Under the pieces are notes generated by a model, which saw nothing but the letters and a program-made list of their open reading frames with translations, did not search any database and was not told the origin of the DNA. DNA of 64,000 bases from Enterobacter cloacae (lineage in GTDB: Bacteria; Pseudomonadota; Gammaproteobacteria; Enterobacterales; Enterobacteriaceae), in NCBI RefSeq assembly GCF_011078175.1, contig NZ_JAALCJ010000003.1, positions 248,001 through 312,000 of the forward strand, read 5' to 3'. Shown one piece after another: positions 43,880-53,012 of the stretch. Each line of letters opens with the position of its first letter. The stretch's first letter is position 1. A program made the translations under genes and the position numbers.

Positions 43880-45001
43880 TTACTCGTCGAAGTACCAGTA
43901 TCCCTGGTTAATTAATCCGGTCAGTTCTTCCACAAACGCCGGATTATTCAGCGCCTCGCCCAGCTCAGCCTGACCGAGCTCGGTATAGCGGCACAGCGCA
44001 TCCGCCGCGTTCGCATCCACCGTTTCAAGCTGTTCGCTGTTGATAAAGAAGCTGCCGTTAATGTTCAACACGCGCAACCCGCTCAGGCGGGAAAGCGTTT
44101 CGCCCCCTTGCAGCGCGTCGAGCACCTCTTCTGCGGAATACGGCGGCTCGGCGGCGGCAATATCCAGTTCGTGACGCGGCGTGGAAACGAAGCTGCCAAA
44201 CCATTTCGTGAAATCATCCGGTTTGTTAATCATATCGATCATCATCTGGCGGATACGTTCGAGCTCGTACTGCTCCACGCGACCAGGGTGTTCGCGGCAG
44301 GCCAGATCCGGATCGCTGTAGTGTTCGCCGCCCAGATCGTTTTCCAGCGCGTAGTCAGCAAAGCTGCTGATCAGATCGCGACCGTTCGGCCCGCGGAAAC
44401 CGACAGAGTAATTGAGCGCCGTTTCATGGGTGAAGCCGTCATGCGGGAATCCAGGCGGAATATAAAGGATATCACCCGGTGCCAGATCTTCGTCGATGAT
44501 CGGCTCAAAAGGATCAACATGCAGCAGAGCCGGATGCGGACAGAACTGACGCATCGGCAGTTTGTCACCCACGCGCCAGCGGCGGCTCCCCATTCCCTGG
44601 ATAATAAACACATCATACTGATCGATATGCGGCCCTACGCCGCCGCCCGGCACGGAGAAGGAGATCATCAGATCATCAAGACGCCAGTCCGGCAACACGC
44701 GGAACGGACGCACCAGCTCTGCGGCGGGCATATGCCAGTGGTTCACCGCCTGCGCCAGCAGCGACCAGCCCGTTTCACCGAGATTATCGAAATGCTCAAA
44801 CGGGCCATTGCTCGCCTGCCACTTGCCGTTAGCATGGCTTACCAGGCGGCTATCGACTTCCGGCTCCATCGCCAGACCTGCCAGTTCATCAGGGGTAATG
44901 GGGTCGACAAAATTCGGGAAGGCATTTTTCAGCACAACCGGTTGTTTTTGCCAGTATTTTTCAAGAAATTCCGGCCAGTTCAGGTTCAGTTGATACGCCA
45001 T
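43880..45001 (-). CDS. roxA: RoxA (YcfD)-like JmjC ribosomal-protein oxygenase
   Basis: 373 residues, exactly the E. coli RoxA length, from the ATG at 45001. JmjC dioxygenase with Fe(II) ligands His125, Asp127 (GPHIDQYD) and His187 (PPGFPHDGF); a dimerisation helical region and a C-terminal winged-helix-like domain follow. RoxA hydroxylates Arg81 of ribosomal protein L16 using 2-oxoglutarate and O2. In E. coli roxA neighbours phoPQ; here it does not, and from memory the identity is lower than for other core genes here, so a paralogue is possible. Confidence 0.85.
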   Translation of the reverse strand: MAYQLNLNWPEFLEKYWQKQPVVLKNAFPNFVDPITPDELAGLAMEPEVDSRLVSHANGKWQASNGPFEHFDNLGETGWSLLAQAVNHWHMPAAELVRPFRVLPDWRLDDLMISFSVPGGGVGPHIDQYDVFIIQGMGSRRWRVGDKLPMRQFCPHPALLHVDPFEPIIDEDLAPGDILYIPPGFPHDGFTHETALNYSVGFRGPNGRDLISSFADYALENDLGGEHYSDPDLACREHPGRVEQYELERIRQMMIDMINKPDDFTKWFGSFVSTPRHELDIAAAEPPYSAEEVLDALQGGETLSRLSGLRVLNINGSFFINSEQLETVDANAADALCRYTELGQAELGEALNNPAFVEELTGLINQGYWYFDE

Positions 45002-45084
45002 GGTTAGCACCAGTGAGAGGGGAAACAGGCGCGATTATAGAAGAGACGGCTAAGGGGGAACTTGTCATGGGTCAATCGAGCGCG

Positions 45085-45118
45085 TGTAGGTCGGGTAAGG
45101 CGAAGCCTCCACCCGACG
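45085..45118. repeat. REP element between roxA-like and ClpP-like genes
   Basis: TGTAGGTCGGGTAAGGCGAAGCCTCCACCCGAC: one REP unit (TCGGGT/ACCCGA arms at 45091 and 45111) just after the ClpP-like stop on the minus strand. Confidence 0.8.
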
Positions 45119-45135
45119 CACACGCGGGCTAAACC

Positions 45136-45738
45136 TTAATCCAGGTTCAGCTCGTCATAATGGGCGATCAGTTTACCCACGATGCCGTAGTCCAGCGCTT
45201 CCGCCGGTGACATCCAGAAGTTACGGTCGGTGTCTTTCTTCACTTTCTCCAGCGGCTGGCCGGTGGCGTCAGCAATCAGCTTGTTCACGCGTTCCAGCAT
45301 GCGGATGATCTCACGCGCTTCGATCTCGATATCCGTTGCCTGACCGCGCACGCCGCCCAGCGGCTGGTGGATCATAAAGCGGGTATTCGGCAGCGAGTAG
45401 CGGTGCTCTTTTTTCGCCGCCAGGAAGATGGTTATCCCGGCGCTCGCCACCCAGCCGGTGCCGATCACGTGCACTTCCGGACGGATAAACTTAATGAAGT
45501 CGTGGATGGTATCGCCCGCTTCCACGTGGCCGCCCTGACTGTTGATGTACAGCTTGATCGGATCGTTGCTAACGCTTTGCAGCAGGATCATCTGAGTGAT
45601 GACCTTCTGGGCCAGCTCCTGGTTAATCTCTCCGGAGATGACAATCGAACGGGATTCCAGCAGTTTTTGCTGTAGAGCGCCCGCGCCGTTTGTTCCTTCC
45701 GCTTTTTCCTTGTCGCTTTCTTTCAGTGTGTAGTGCAT
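45136..45738 (-). CDS. ClpP-like serine protease paralogue with an Asn in place of the catalytic Asp
   Basis: 200 residues of the ClpP family (YINSQGGHVEAGDTIHDFI, GTGWVASAGITIFLAAKKEHRY, NTRFMIHQPLGG). Ser99 (VASAG) and His124 (MIHQP) are the nucleophile and base, but the third position, Asp in E. coli ClpP (TERD), is Asn173 in DTDRNFWMSP. The oligomerisation handle is intact. It is not housekeeping clpP, which sits with clpX and tig. Listeria ClpP1 also has Asn there and is largely inactive unless partnered. No Clp ATPase gene is adjacent. Confidence 0.85.
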   Translation of the reverse strand: MHYTLKESDKEKAEGTNGAGALQQKLLESRSIVISGEINQELAQKVITQMILLQSVSNDPIKLYINSQGGHVEAGDTIHDFIKFIRPEVHVIGTGWVASAGITIFLAAKKEHRYSLPNTRFMIHQPLGGVRGQATDIEIEAREIIRMLERVNKLIADATGQPLEKVKKDTDRNFWMSPAEALDYGIVGKLIAHYDELNLD

Positions 45739-45826
45739 TGTTGTTTCCTCAGCTTGTCGCGCTCAAAACCAGAGTGTAGCCTGTTTTACCGTTGAAAGTC
45801 CTCACAGACAAATAACGAGGTATCTT

Positions 45827-46213
45827 ATGAATATTGCGCATGTCGCACTCTGGACCCGCAGCCTGGACGCACAGGTTCAGTTCTGGGAAACGGTGTTTGG
45901 CGGCCGCAGTAATGACCGCTACGTCAGTAAAAATCGTCCGGGATTCGAATCCCACTTTATTACCCTGGATGACGGGCCGACCATCGAGCTGATGACGCTG
46001 CCGGGCCTGCCCGCAGCCCCTTCGCACCCGGAGTTTCTCGGCTGGGCGCACATCGCCATCAACGTCGGCAGCAAGGCGCAGGTGGACAGTATGGCAGCGC
46101 AGGCCCAGGCAAGCGGCTCCCTGCTCAGCGCCCCGCGCATGACCGGGGACGGTTTCTATGAAGCGGTGATCGCGGACCCGGACGGCAACCGCATTGAGCT
46201 TGTCGGTGCATAA
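45827..46213 (+). CDS. VOC (glyoxalase/dioxygenase-like) superfamily protein
   Basis: 128 residues, one vicinal-oxygen-chelate module pair: MNIAHVALWTRSLDAQVQFWE and FYEAVIADPDGNRIELVG. His5 (IAHVALWT), Glu54 (PTIELMT), His74 (GWAHIAINV) and Glu124 (RIELVG) are candidates for the metal set. Glyoxalase I-like or fosfomycin-resistance-like; substrate unknown. Good GAGG site ahead of the ATG. Confidence 0.82.
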   Translation: MNIAHVALWTRSLDAQVQFWETVFGGRSNDRYVSKNRPGFESHFITLDDGPTIELMTLPGLPAAPSHPEFLGWAHIAINVGSKAQVDSMAAQAQASGSLLSAPRMTGDGFYEAVIADPDGNRIELVGA

Positions 46214-46268
46214 AAACAGCGTTTCGTTCCTTCACGTCCACCGCCCCAGCTCGCTATACTTCATACCG

Positions 46269-46304
46269 TTATCATATTGTTAAATGATAATGATATTTAA
46301 TGTG
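46269..46304 (+). promoter_or_regulatory. Inverted repeat and Fur-box-like sequence ahead of the FixJ-type regulator
   Basis: TTATCAT (46269-46275) and ATGATAA (46284-46290) form an inverted repeat, and GATAATGATATTTAATGTG (46286-46304) matches the Fur consensus at 14 of 19 positions by hand. It lies 89 bases ahead of the response-regulator ATG in an AT-rich stretch. Confidence 0.4.
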
Positions 46305-46392
46305 TTAAGATGAAAGTCAGCATAAACAGTCTCTTACGTAGCCGTAGTGATTGTTTACATCCTCGACCTTTAAATCAACACCGGGGCGGTGA

Positions 46393-47010
46393 ATGGAACA
46401 CATTGTTTATGTGGTTGATGACGATGACACAGTCAGGCAGTCCGTTGTCAGGCTGCTCGAATCAGCGGATATACACGCCCTTGGCTTTTCCTCAGCAGAA
46501 GCCTTTCTCAGTTATCCCTTTGAGGATCTGCCCTCCTGCGTGATCCTTGATATGCAAATGCCGACAATAACCGGGTTTGATGTCGCAGATGCGCTGAAAG
46601 CCAGCGGGCGGGAAATACCGATCATCTTTCTCACCGGTCACGGCACCATCCCTATGTCCGTCCGGGCGATCAAAGGCGGGGCCTACGAGTTTCTCACTAA
46701 ACCCGTTGAGTCCAGCGCGCTAATCGGCTCCATCGAATCCGCGCTCAGGCTGGCACAGCACAACGCTGCCCGCGTCAAAGAGCACTTTGCCCTGAAACAG
46801 CGCCACATGTCCCTCACGCCGCGCGAGCGTGAGGTGCTAGAGCTTGCCATCAGCGGCAAGCTCAACAAGCAGATCGCCGCCGAGCTGGGCGTCAGTGAAA
46901 TTACGGTGAAAGTGCACCGCCGCCGGGTGATGGAGAAAATGCAGGTCCGCTCCGTGGCCGAGCTGGTCAGGGCGGTCGAACGTCTGACCAAACATCAGCC
47001 AGCGGAGTAA
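46393..47010 (+). CDS. FixJ/LuxR-type response regulator
   Basis: 205 residues: receiver domain (~4-120) with acidic pocket VVDDDD, phosphoacceptor Asp53 (CVILDMQMP), Thr81 (FLTGHG) and Lys103 (LTKPV), then a LuxR-type helix-turn-helix (~138-195; LTPREREVLELAISGKLNKQIA, VSEITVKVHRRRVMEKM). It is transcribed toward the giant kinase gene, whose stop is three bases away on the other strand, so it is almost certainly the DNA-binding output of that kinase. Confidence 0.92.
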   Translation: MEHIVYVVDDDDTVRQSVVRLLESADIHALGFSSAEAFLSYPFEDLPSCVILDMQMPTITGFDVADALKASGREIPIIFLTGHGTIPMSVRAIKGGAYEFLTKPVESSALIGSIESALRLAQHNAARVKEHFALKQRHMSLTPREREVLELAISGKLNKQIAAELGVSEITVKVHRRRVMEKMQVRSVAELVRAVERLTKHQPAE

Positions 47011-47013
47011 CCG

Positions 47014-50000
47014 TTACTCATCCTGTCCGGCAAGCGGCAACGATAAGGTAAACACCGTGCCGTACGGCTCTCTGCGACGCGCGCTCAGCTTCCCCCGGTG
47101 CCGTTCAATAATGCTGGCGCTGATGGTCAGCCCCATCCCCATTCCCTGCGCTTTGGTCGAGTAGAACGAGTCAAAGATCCGCTCGGTGAGCGCCGGCTCA
47201 ATGCCGCTGCCGGTATCGGCGATCTCGACGTTCACTTTCCCCTCGGTACAGTTCGCGGTGGAGATCGTAATACTGCACGGGCGATCTCTCACCTCGGCCA
47301 TTGCCTCTACCGCATTCATCACCAGATTCAGCAGCACCTGCTGGATCTGCACACTGTCCCCGGTGATAAAGCTGTTGCTGGCGTTCAACAGATAATCAAC
47401 GCTAATGTGTCGCTGCTCCAGCTCGCTGCGGGAGAGCGTGAGGATATGGTGGATAAGGTAGTGCATGTCGATGCGCAAGAAGGTGGGGTCCTGTTTGCGC
47501 GTCAGGGACTGAATGCTGCGAATGATCTCCCCTGCCCGCTCGCCCTCGGCGGCAATCTCCTCCAGCCCCTCACGCACTTTGTCCAGCCGCGCCGGATCGC
47601 GGTTGAGCCAGCGCAGGCTTGCCCCGGCATTCGAGACAATCGACATCAGCGGCTGGTTGATCTCGTGGGCGATCGAGGAGGTCAGTTGTCCGACGGTAGT
47701 GGCCCGGGAGACCCGCGCCAGATCCGCCTGCGCCACCCGCATCGCATCTTCCGCCGCCCGCTGGCTGGTGATGTCGGTAATGATGCCGTAATACTCATTC
47801 ACCTCGCTGCCTACGCCCACCGGATCGCCAATCCCAAGAATGTAGCGAACGGTACCGTCGGTGCGAATAATGCGAAACTCCGCGCGCATCGACAGCCCGT
47901 CACGCACGCTCTGATTAACGAGGGTACTGATCCGGCCATAGTCGTCCTCATGTACGAAGGTCAAAAACTCCGCCATGGAGATCATCTTTTGCTGCTCCGG
48001 CAGGCCAAGAATACGGGCGTACTCTTCGGACATAAACATCAGATCCTGCACCAGCTCCCAGCGCCAGCTGCCGGTGTGGCTGATCTGCTCGCCCAGCATC
48101 AGCGAGGTCTGGCTGGCGCGCAGCTCTTTCTCCACCCGTCGGCGCTGGATGTTTTCCGCCAGCAACTCGGCGTAGAGCCGCGCTGTCTCCAGCGAAACCG
48201 CTGCCTGCGCGCCCAGCAGGCTGACCACGCGCGAATGTTCGGCGGTAAACACTTCCGGCATCAGGCGGTTTTCCAGATACAGTACCCCCACCAGCCGCGC
48301 CTGTTTGAACATGGGCACGCACATCACGGCGGCGCCGGACGTCACCAGATAAGGATCCTGGCTGAACGGGTGAAACGCCTCCGGTTTGCCGGTGCGGATC
48401 TCCTGACCGGTGCGGATCACCGCGGCCAGCACCGACAGCGGCATGTCCGTTGCCATCGGTAACGCTTTCAGGATGCGCACCCGCACCCCGTCGGTACTGG
48501 TCCAGGCGCTGGCTTCAATCTCCGGGATGTGATTATCGCTGACGCGCAGCAGCAGACCACGCTGCGCCCCGGCCCGTTCAAGCAGCAGCGTCATCAGGTT
48601 TTCGATTAAACGTTCAAGATTGATTTCTTCGGACAAGGCGCGAGAGGCTTTGATGACGCTTTGTAAATCGCGAATCACCTCGTTCTGGGCGAACGCCGCC
48701 GTGTCATACACGCGGCTCTGCCCGGAGGCCAGCAGATGCGGGAAATCCTGCTCCAGCTGGCGCACCTTGGCCTGCGCCCCAACGCGCCCCCAGGCGGCAA
48801 TCGCGCCGCGGAAATGGGCGTCGGAGGCGGTCGGGTAGCCGCAGGCCAGCGAGAAATGCCCTGCCAGCTCGTGCGCCAGGGCATTGATTGGGTTAAACCC
48901 GCCCTCCCGCGAGAGCCGCACCGCTTTTTCATACTGCTCCAGCGCGATGCTGTTCATGCCGTCCAGACGGACAATTTCAGCATAAATCAGCGCCTCTTTA
49001 TCGGCAAACGTACCCGGATTGACCCGCGCCCAGAGGGCAATTTTGTCGTAATGGTGATGAATACTGCGGCGATAATCCGCCGAAAAGGTCTCCGGTGTGA
49101 GCTGACGGGAGAGGGCCAGCGCGCTGTAAAAATGGTAATCGAGCAGGTGAATATGACCCGGCGCGGACCACGCATACCAGCCCGCCATCTCTAAATCCGC
49201 CTGCGCGTCGGCGTATTCGCCGCAGGTAAAGTGCGCCATCCCGCGATAGAGCCAGTACCAGAACAGCATGGTCGAGGTCTGCTCGGGCGCCTGCTCCGGC
49301 GGCGCGGGCAGCAAATCATCAGGCAGCGCCTGGACAGCGCTCCATGTGCCCGTCACCGGCGTGCGTAAAAACTCCACGTAGCGGCGCTGAATGTGCAGAA
49401 CGGTTTCAATGTCCTGAAAATCCGTTTTGCGCACAAAGGCCAGACCGCGATCGATGCTGGTCAGCACGCCATCCAGATGATCGCCCCGGGAGAGGAAGTT
49501 AATGATCTGATGACAGGCCGCGAAGCAGGCCATCGTCATGTCGCCGTGGGTCACCGCCGAGGTAAAGCAGGCTTTCGCACACTCAATCGTGTACGACAGC
49601 GGCTGGGTCCAGACGCTGAGCTGGTCGAGCGGCAGCAGGGTTTTGGCTTCATAGGCGTCATAGCCGTGGCGGTTCACCAGCTCGCGAGCCAGCGTGCCAT
49701 ACTCAAACCCGAGACGGTATTCGGCGTAGCGGTGGCCAATCAGCACGCCAAACCAGGCCATCGCCGTGGTGGAAGCGCCGGTTATGCCATGATCGAGCGT
49801 CAGGTGCATCATCCGGCACAGGAGTAAAAAATGCAGACGGGGGCAGGTAAAGCTGGCGAATATACTGGCGCTGTAAAGCAGGTTCATCACCGCTTCGGTC
49901 TCTGCGCTTTCCATCAGTTGAAGCTGAGAAAACGGGTTCTGCGGCGCGTCGGCGGTGCGTTGACAGAACTGCTGCCAGGCCTCGTCACATTCAGCATTTT

Positions 50001-52599
50001 CCGGGTGGCGGCTGATCTGGATCCCGAACACGCCCAGCCAGCATAGTGACGCCTCCAGCGCCAGGCGGATCTCCGACTGGCGCATATACACTTCCGCCAG
50101 CAGGTTGGCGGCCAGCGCTTTTTCCGTCAGCCCGCCCGGTGAACCGAGGATCGCATCGCACAGCGCGCGCGTGCGCTCCAGGTGGCCGAGCGCAAACTCA
50201 CAGCCCGCCTCCTCGATATCCAGCATAAAGTCCGAGACCGGGCCCGCGTTACCCAATGCTCTGGCGGTCTGGATATAGCTTAAGGCGGAGAGGTAATCAC
50301 CGGTACGCTTCGCACGCCGCGCGGCCTGAAGGCTTAGCTCACGGAATCGCTGCCGCTGTGGCGCAGGCTGGATGCAGCCCAGCGCGGCGCTGACGTGGTG
50401 AACCGCGCGGAACAACAGTTCGTTGCCCGCCGTCTGCCGCACGGCATCCGCCAGCAGGCTGGCGGTGGTCAGGTGCAGATGGCCTTTCTCGCCCTCATCA
50501 AGCAGGGCAAAGGCGGCTTCCTGCACCCGATCGTGGGTAAAGGCATACTCTTTCTCCGTCAGCACAATCAGCTGAGCGGTAACCGCCGGATGAAGCGCGT
50601 AGCGGATTTCCGCCGCCGACTGCCCCACCACGCGGCACAGCATCTCCAGCTCGCCGGTGCAGCCGAGGCAGGCGATGCTGCCCAGCAGACGACGCGTCTC
50701 GTCAGGCATCTCCTTAAGCTGCTCCAGCACCAGCGTCACCACGTTTTCAGTGTAGTGCCGGGCGCGGATCGCCTGGAGATCGTAATGCCATTTGCCCTGG
50801 TATTTGTTATGCACCACCAGTCCGTCATCGACGACACGGCGGAAGAACTCCTGCACGAACAGCGGGTTGCCGCCGGTTTTTTCATGGATCAACGTGGCAA
50901 GATCGGTGGTGCCGGCGCTGCGGGCATGAAAAATTCCCCCGAGCCAGCGCGCCACGGCCTTCACCGACAGCGGCTGCGGGACGATCGTTGAGGCATGTTG
51001 CGCCGCCCCCGGCAGGCTCGCCAGCGCGGCCTGCAAGGTGGGATCGGAAAGCGAACTGAGATCGCGGTGCGCCACCACCACCAGCAGCGGGATAGCGCCA
51101 CAGGTACGCAGCAGGTGATCGAGCGTTTGCAGGCTGGCAGCATCAATCCACTGCACATCATCCAGCACCAGCACCAGCGGCACGCCCTGCGTGGCGAAGG
51201 TTTTCACCAGCGCCAGCACCATATGGCTGAAGCGCGCCCGCGCGTCGATGGAAAACGTATCCGCCGAGAAACGCGGTTTATTCTCCAGGAGCAAATTCAA
51301 CTCCGGCACCAGGCTGACGGCCAGTTCCTCGTAGCCATCCAGTGCACGCGACAGGCGAATTTTCCACGTCGCCACCTCCCCACCCGGCAGCCCGAGCAGG
51401 TGCAGAGCAAGCGTCCGAAACGCCGAACTCAGTACGCCGTAGGGCAGCGTGGGTGAATATTGATCGACCTTGCCTACCGCCAGCAGCACCTTGCGCTGTT
51501 GCAGCGATTTCAGCGTGGTGGCAATCACGGAAGATTTGCCGATCCCCGACGGACCGCCAATCTTCACCAGCGCCGGCGTACCGCTCTGGCTGACCTGCTC
51601 AAACGCGGCAATGACGTCACTGGCCTGCGGATGCGCAGAGAAAAGCGAATCGGCCAGCTGGATCGCCGGAGAGCGATCCTGCTGGCCAGGAATAAAGTCG
51701 ACGATCTCGCCTTCGGCGGTCAGCGTCGCCTGGCAACGCCTGAGGTCGGCAATCAGCCCGTCGACGGTCTGATAGCGACTCTCCGGATTCTTCTCCAGCA
51801 GCTTAAGGATAATGGTCGACAGCATGCCGGGTACATCCGGACGCACACGCCCCGGCGCAAGCGGCTCAGAGGCAATGTGGTAATGCGCCCAGTTAGTCTG
51901 GTCATCGGCACTCAGTTCAAACGGCAATCGCCCGGTCAGAATTTCATAAAGCACGATACCCAGACTGTAGAGATCGCTCCGGCTGTCAACGGCACGTTGG
52001 GTACGCGTGGTATGTTCCGGTGACATGTAGGCGGGCGTGCCGCCAGACGCGGCAAGCCGGGTCCGGGAGAACGCGTCGGAAGTGTCGCAGGAGAGGCCAA
52101 AGCTGCACAGACGGCAGGTGGCGTCGTGATGAACGAAGATCGACCCGGGTTTGATATCGCCGTGGATCAGGTTGTGCAGATGCATCTGCCGCAGGGGACC
52201 GCAGATGCGGATCGCCATCTCAATAAAGCGTGAGATCCCGGAAATCGCCTTACCTGCCCGGCACGCCAGCAGTTCAAAGCAGAACGGCGCGTAGACCAGC
52301 GCAAAACGTCCTCGATACTGGGTCGAGGCGACGGGCCGGATAGCCCAGCCGTCATGAAGCCGATCGCGCAGGGCAAACTCGTTTTTCAGCAGCCGGGTGG
52401 CCCGTTCCTCTTCTTCATCGCTGACCGCGGTGGCAATAATAAACGAACCGCCGGACTGGGGATGCCGCCCGTTCATCCAGGAGATGCCGCCCTCCTGCGC
52501 CAGCACGGTAAAAATGACATCCTCTTTCAGAACAAAAGCCCGCCCTTCATGGAGACTTCCCCGGGCGGGCCAAAATGCAGGCGACGTATGTTCGTTCAT
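47014..52599 (-). CDS. 1861-residue hybrid: Ser/Thr-kinase-like, AAA/STAND ATPase, helical repeats, GAF, PAS, histidine kinase
   Basis: Order: Ser/Thr-kinase-like domain (~20-290; HGDIKPGSIFVH with Asp148, SGGTPAYMSPEH); P-loop ATPase (~313-560; Walker A GGPSGIGKSS, Lys355; Walker B LVLVLDDVQW, Asp480-481); a long helical, TPR-like region (~650-1300); GAF (~1315-1490; ERAGAQRGLLLRV, AAVMCVPMF); PAS/PAC (~1495-1615; GSWRWELVQD, EYYGIITDITSQ); HisKA with phospho-His1645 (SSIAHEINQP); HATPase with N box Asn1762 (VMNAVEAM) and G1 DTGSG. No membrane segment, so cytoplasmic. The kinase-like part lacks a lysine in beta-3 and has SFG instead of DFG, so it is probably a pseudokinase. Cotranscribed after the receiver gene (9-base gap). 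Confidence 0.93.
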   Translation of the reverse strand: MNEHTSPAFWPARGSLHEGRAFVLKEDVIFTVLAQEGGISWMNGRHPQSGGSFIIATAVSDEEEERATRLLKNEFALRDRLHDGWAIRPVASTQYRGRFALVYAPFCFELLACRAGKAISGISRFIEMAIRICGPLRQMHLHNLIHGDIKPGSIFVHHDATCRLCSFGLSCDTSDAFSRTRLAASGGTPAYMSPEHTTRTQRAVDSRSDLYSLGIVLYEILTGRLPFELSADDQTNWAHYHIASEPLAPGRVRPDVPGMLSTIILKLLEKNPESRYQTVDGLIADLRRCQATLTAEGEIVDFIPGQQDRSPAIQLADSLFSAHPQASDVIAAFEQVSQSGTPALVKIGGPSGIGKSSVIATTLKSLQQRKVLLAVGKVDQYSPTLPYGVLSSAFRTLALHLLGLPGGEVATWKIRLSRALDGYEELAVSLVPELNLLLENKPRFSADTFSIDARARFSHMVLALVKTFATQGVPLVLVLDDVQWIDAASLQTLDHLLRTCGAIPLLVVVAHRDLSSLSDPTLQAALASLPGAAQHASTIVPQPLSVKAVARWLGGIFHARSAGTTDLATLIHEKTGGNPLFVQEFFRRVVDDGLVVHNKYQGKWHYDLQAIRARHYTENVVTLVLEQLKEMPDETRRLLGSIACLGCTGELEMLCRVVGQSAAEIRYALHPAVTAQLIVLTEKEYAFTHDRVQEAAFALLDEGEKGHLHLTTASLLADAVRQTAGNELLFRAVHHVSAALGCIQPAPQRQRFRELSLQAARRAKRTGDYLSALSYIQTARALGNAGPVSDFMLDIEEAGCEFALGHLERTRALCDAILGSPGGLTEKALAANLLAEVYMRQSEIRLALEASLCWLGVFGIQISRHPENAECDEAWQQFCQRTADAPQNPFSQLQLMESAETEAVMNLLYSASIFASFTCPRLHFLLLCRMMHLTLDHGITGASTTAMAWFGVLIGHRYAEYRLGFEYGTLARELVNRHGYDAYEAKTLLPLDQLSVWTQPLSYTIECAKACFTSAVTHGDMTMACFAACHQIINFLSRGDHLDGVLTSIDRGLAFVRKTDFQDIETVLHIQRRYVEFLRTPVTGTWSAVQALPDDLLPAPPEQAPEQTSTMLFWYWLYRGMAHFTCGEYADAQADLEMAGWYAWSAPGHIHLLDYHFYSALALSRQLTPETFSADYRRSIHHHYDKIALWARVNPGTFADKEALIYAEIVRLDGMNSIALEQYEKAVRLSREGGFNPINALAHELAGHFSLACGYPTASDAHFRGAIAAWGRVGAQAKVRQLEQDFPHLLASGQSRVYDTAAFAQNEVIRDLQSVIKASRALSEEINLERLIENLMTLLLERAGAQRGLLLRVSDNHIPEIEASAWTSTDGVRVRILKALPMATDMPLSVLAAVIRTGQEIRTGKPEAFHPFSQDPYLVTSGAAVMCVPMFKQARLVGVLYLENRLMPEVFTAEHSRVVSLLGAQAAVSLETARLYAELLAENIQRRRVEKELRASQTSLMLGEQISHTGSWRWELVQDLMFMSEEYARILGLPEQQKMISMAEFLTFVHEDDYGRISTLVNQSVRDGLSMRAEFRIIRTDGTVRYILGIGDPVGVGSEVNEYYGIITDITSQRAAEDAMRVAQADLARVSRATTVGQLTSSIAHEINQPLMSIVSNAGASLRWLNRDPARLDKVREGLEEIAAEGERAGEIIRSIQSLTRKQDPTFLRIDMHYLIHHILTLSRSELEQRHISVDYLLNASNSFITGDSVQIQQVLLNLVMNAVEAMAEVRDRPCSITISTANCTEGKVNVEIADTGSGIEPALTERIFDSFYSTKAQGMGMGLTISASIIERHRGKLSARRREPYGTVFTLSLPLAGQDE

Positions 52600-52608
52600 C
52601 CGCGATCC

Positions 52609-52989
52609 TTATTGTCGGCGGGTCAGCTCCCGCTGAATATGATCCAGCAGAATATCGATGTTAATCGGCTTACGCAAAAATGCAGCGGCCCCCAGACTGA
52701 GTGCATACCGCTGCATATTTTCATCAGCATGACCGGAGATAAACAGTATTGGCGGCGGCGGCGTAACCAGCAACCGTAGCTTCTCAAACAGCTCGATGCC
52801 GTTCATGCCGCGCAGCTTGATGTCGGTGATCACCAGCGACGCGCCGGACAGGGCGAGAGGGTGGCTCAAAAACACCTCTGCCGAATCGAAGGTATCGGTA
52901 GCATACCCTTCCGATTGCAGCAGATTACTGAGTCCGCTGCGAACAGAGCGTTCGTCATCAATGATGGCAATGCGCCACGGCAGCGTCAT
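52609..52989 (-). CDS. Single-domain receiver protein
   Basis: 126 residues from the ATG at 52989; only a receiver: acidic pair IIDDE (Asp11-Asp12), phosphoacceptor Asp56 (LVITDIKLRGMNG), Ser85 and Lys107 (FLRKPIN). No output domain. Nine bases ahead of the giant kinase gene, so it is either its phosphate sink, an intermediate, or a feedback element beside the FixJ-type regulator. The upstream frame is open without a ribosome site. Confidence 0.9.
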   Translation of the reverse strand: MTLPWRIAIIDDERSVRSGLSNLLQSEGYATDTFDSAEVFLSHPLALSGASLVITDIKLRGMNGIELFEKLRLLVTPPPPILFISGHADENMQRYALSLGAAAFLRKPINIDILLDHIQRELTRRQ

Positions 52990-53012
52990 GCTGTCTTTCC
53001 TCAAACAAATCG

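Noticed and set aside
45136..45738. Housekeeping clpP
   Set aside because: No tig or clpX beside it, divergent sequence, and an Asn replaces the catalytic Asp.
47098..48462. 454-codon open frame antisense to the giant kinase
   Set aside because: Shadow frame over HisKA/PAS/GAF coding sequence; no ribosome site or recognisable domain.
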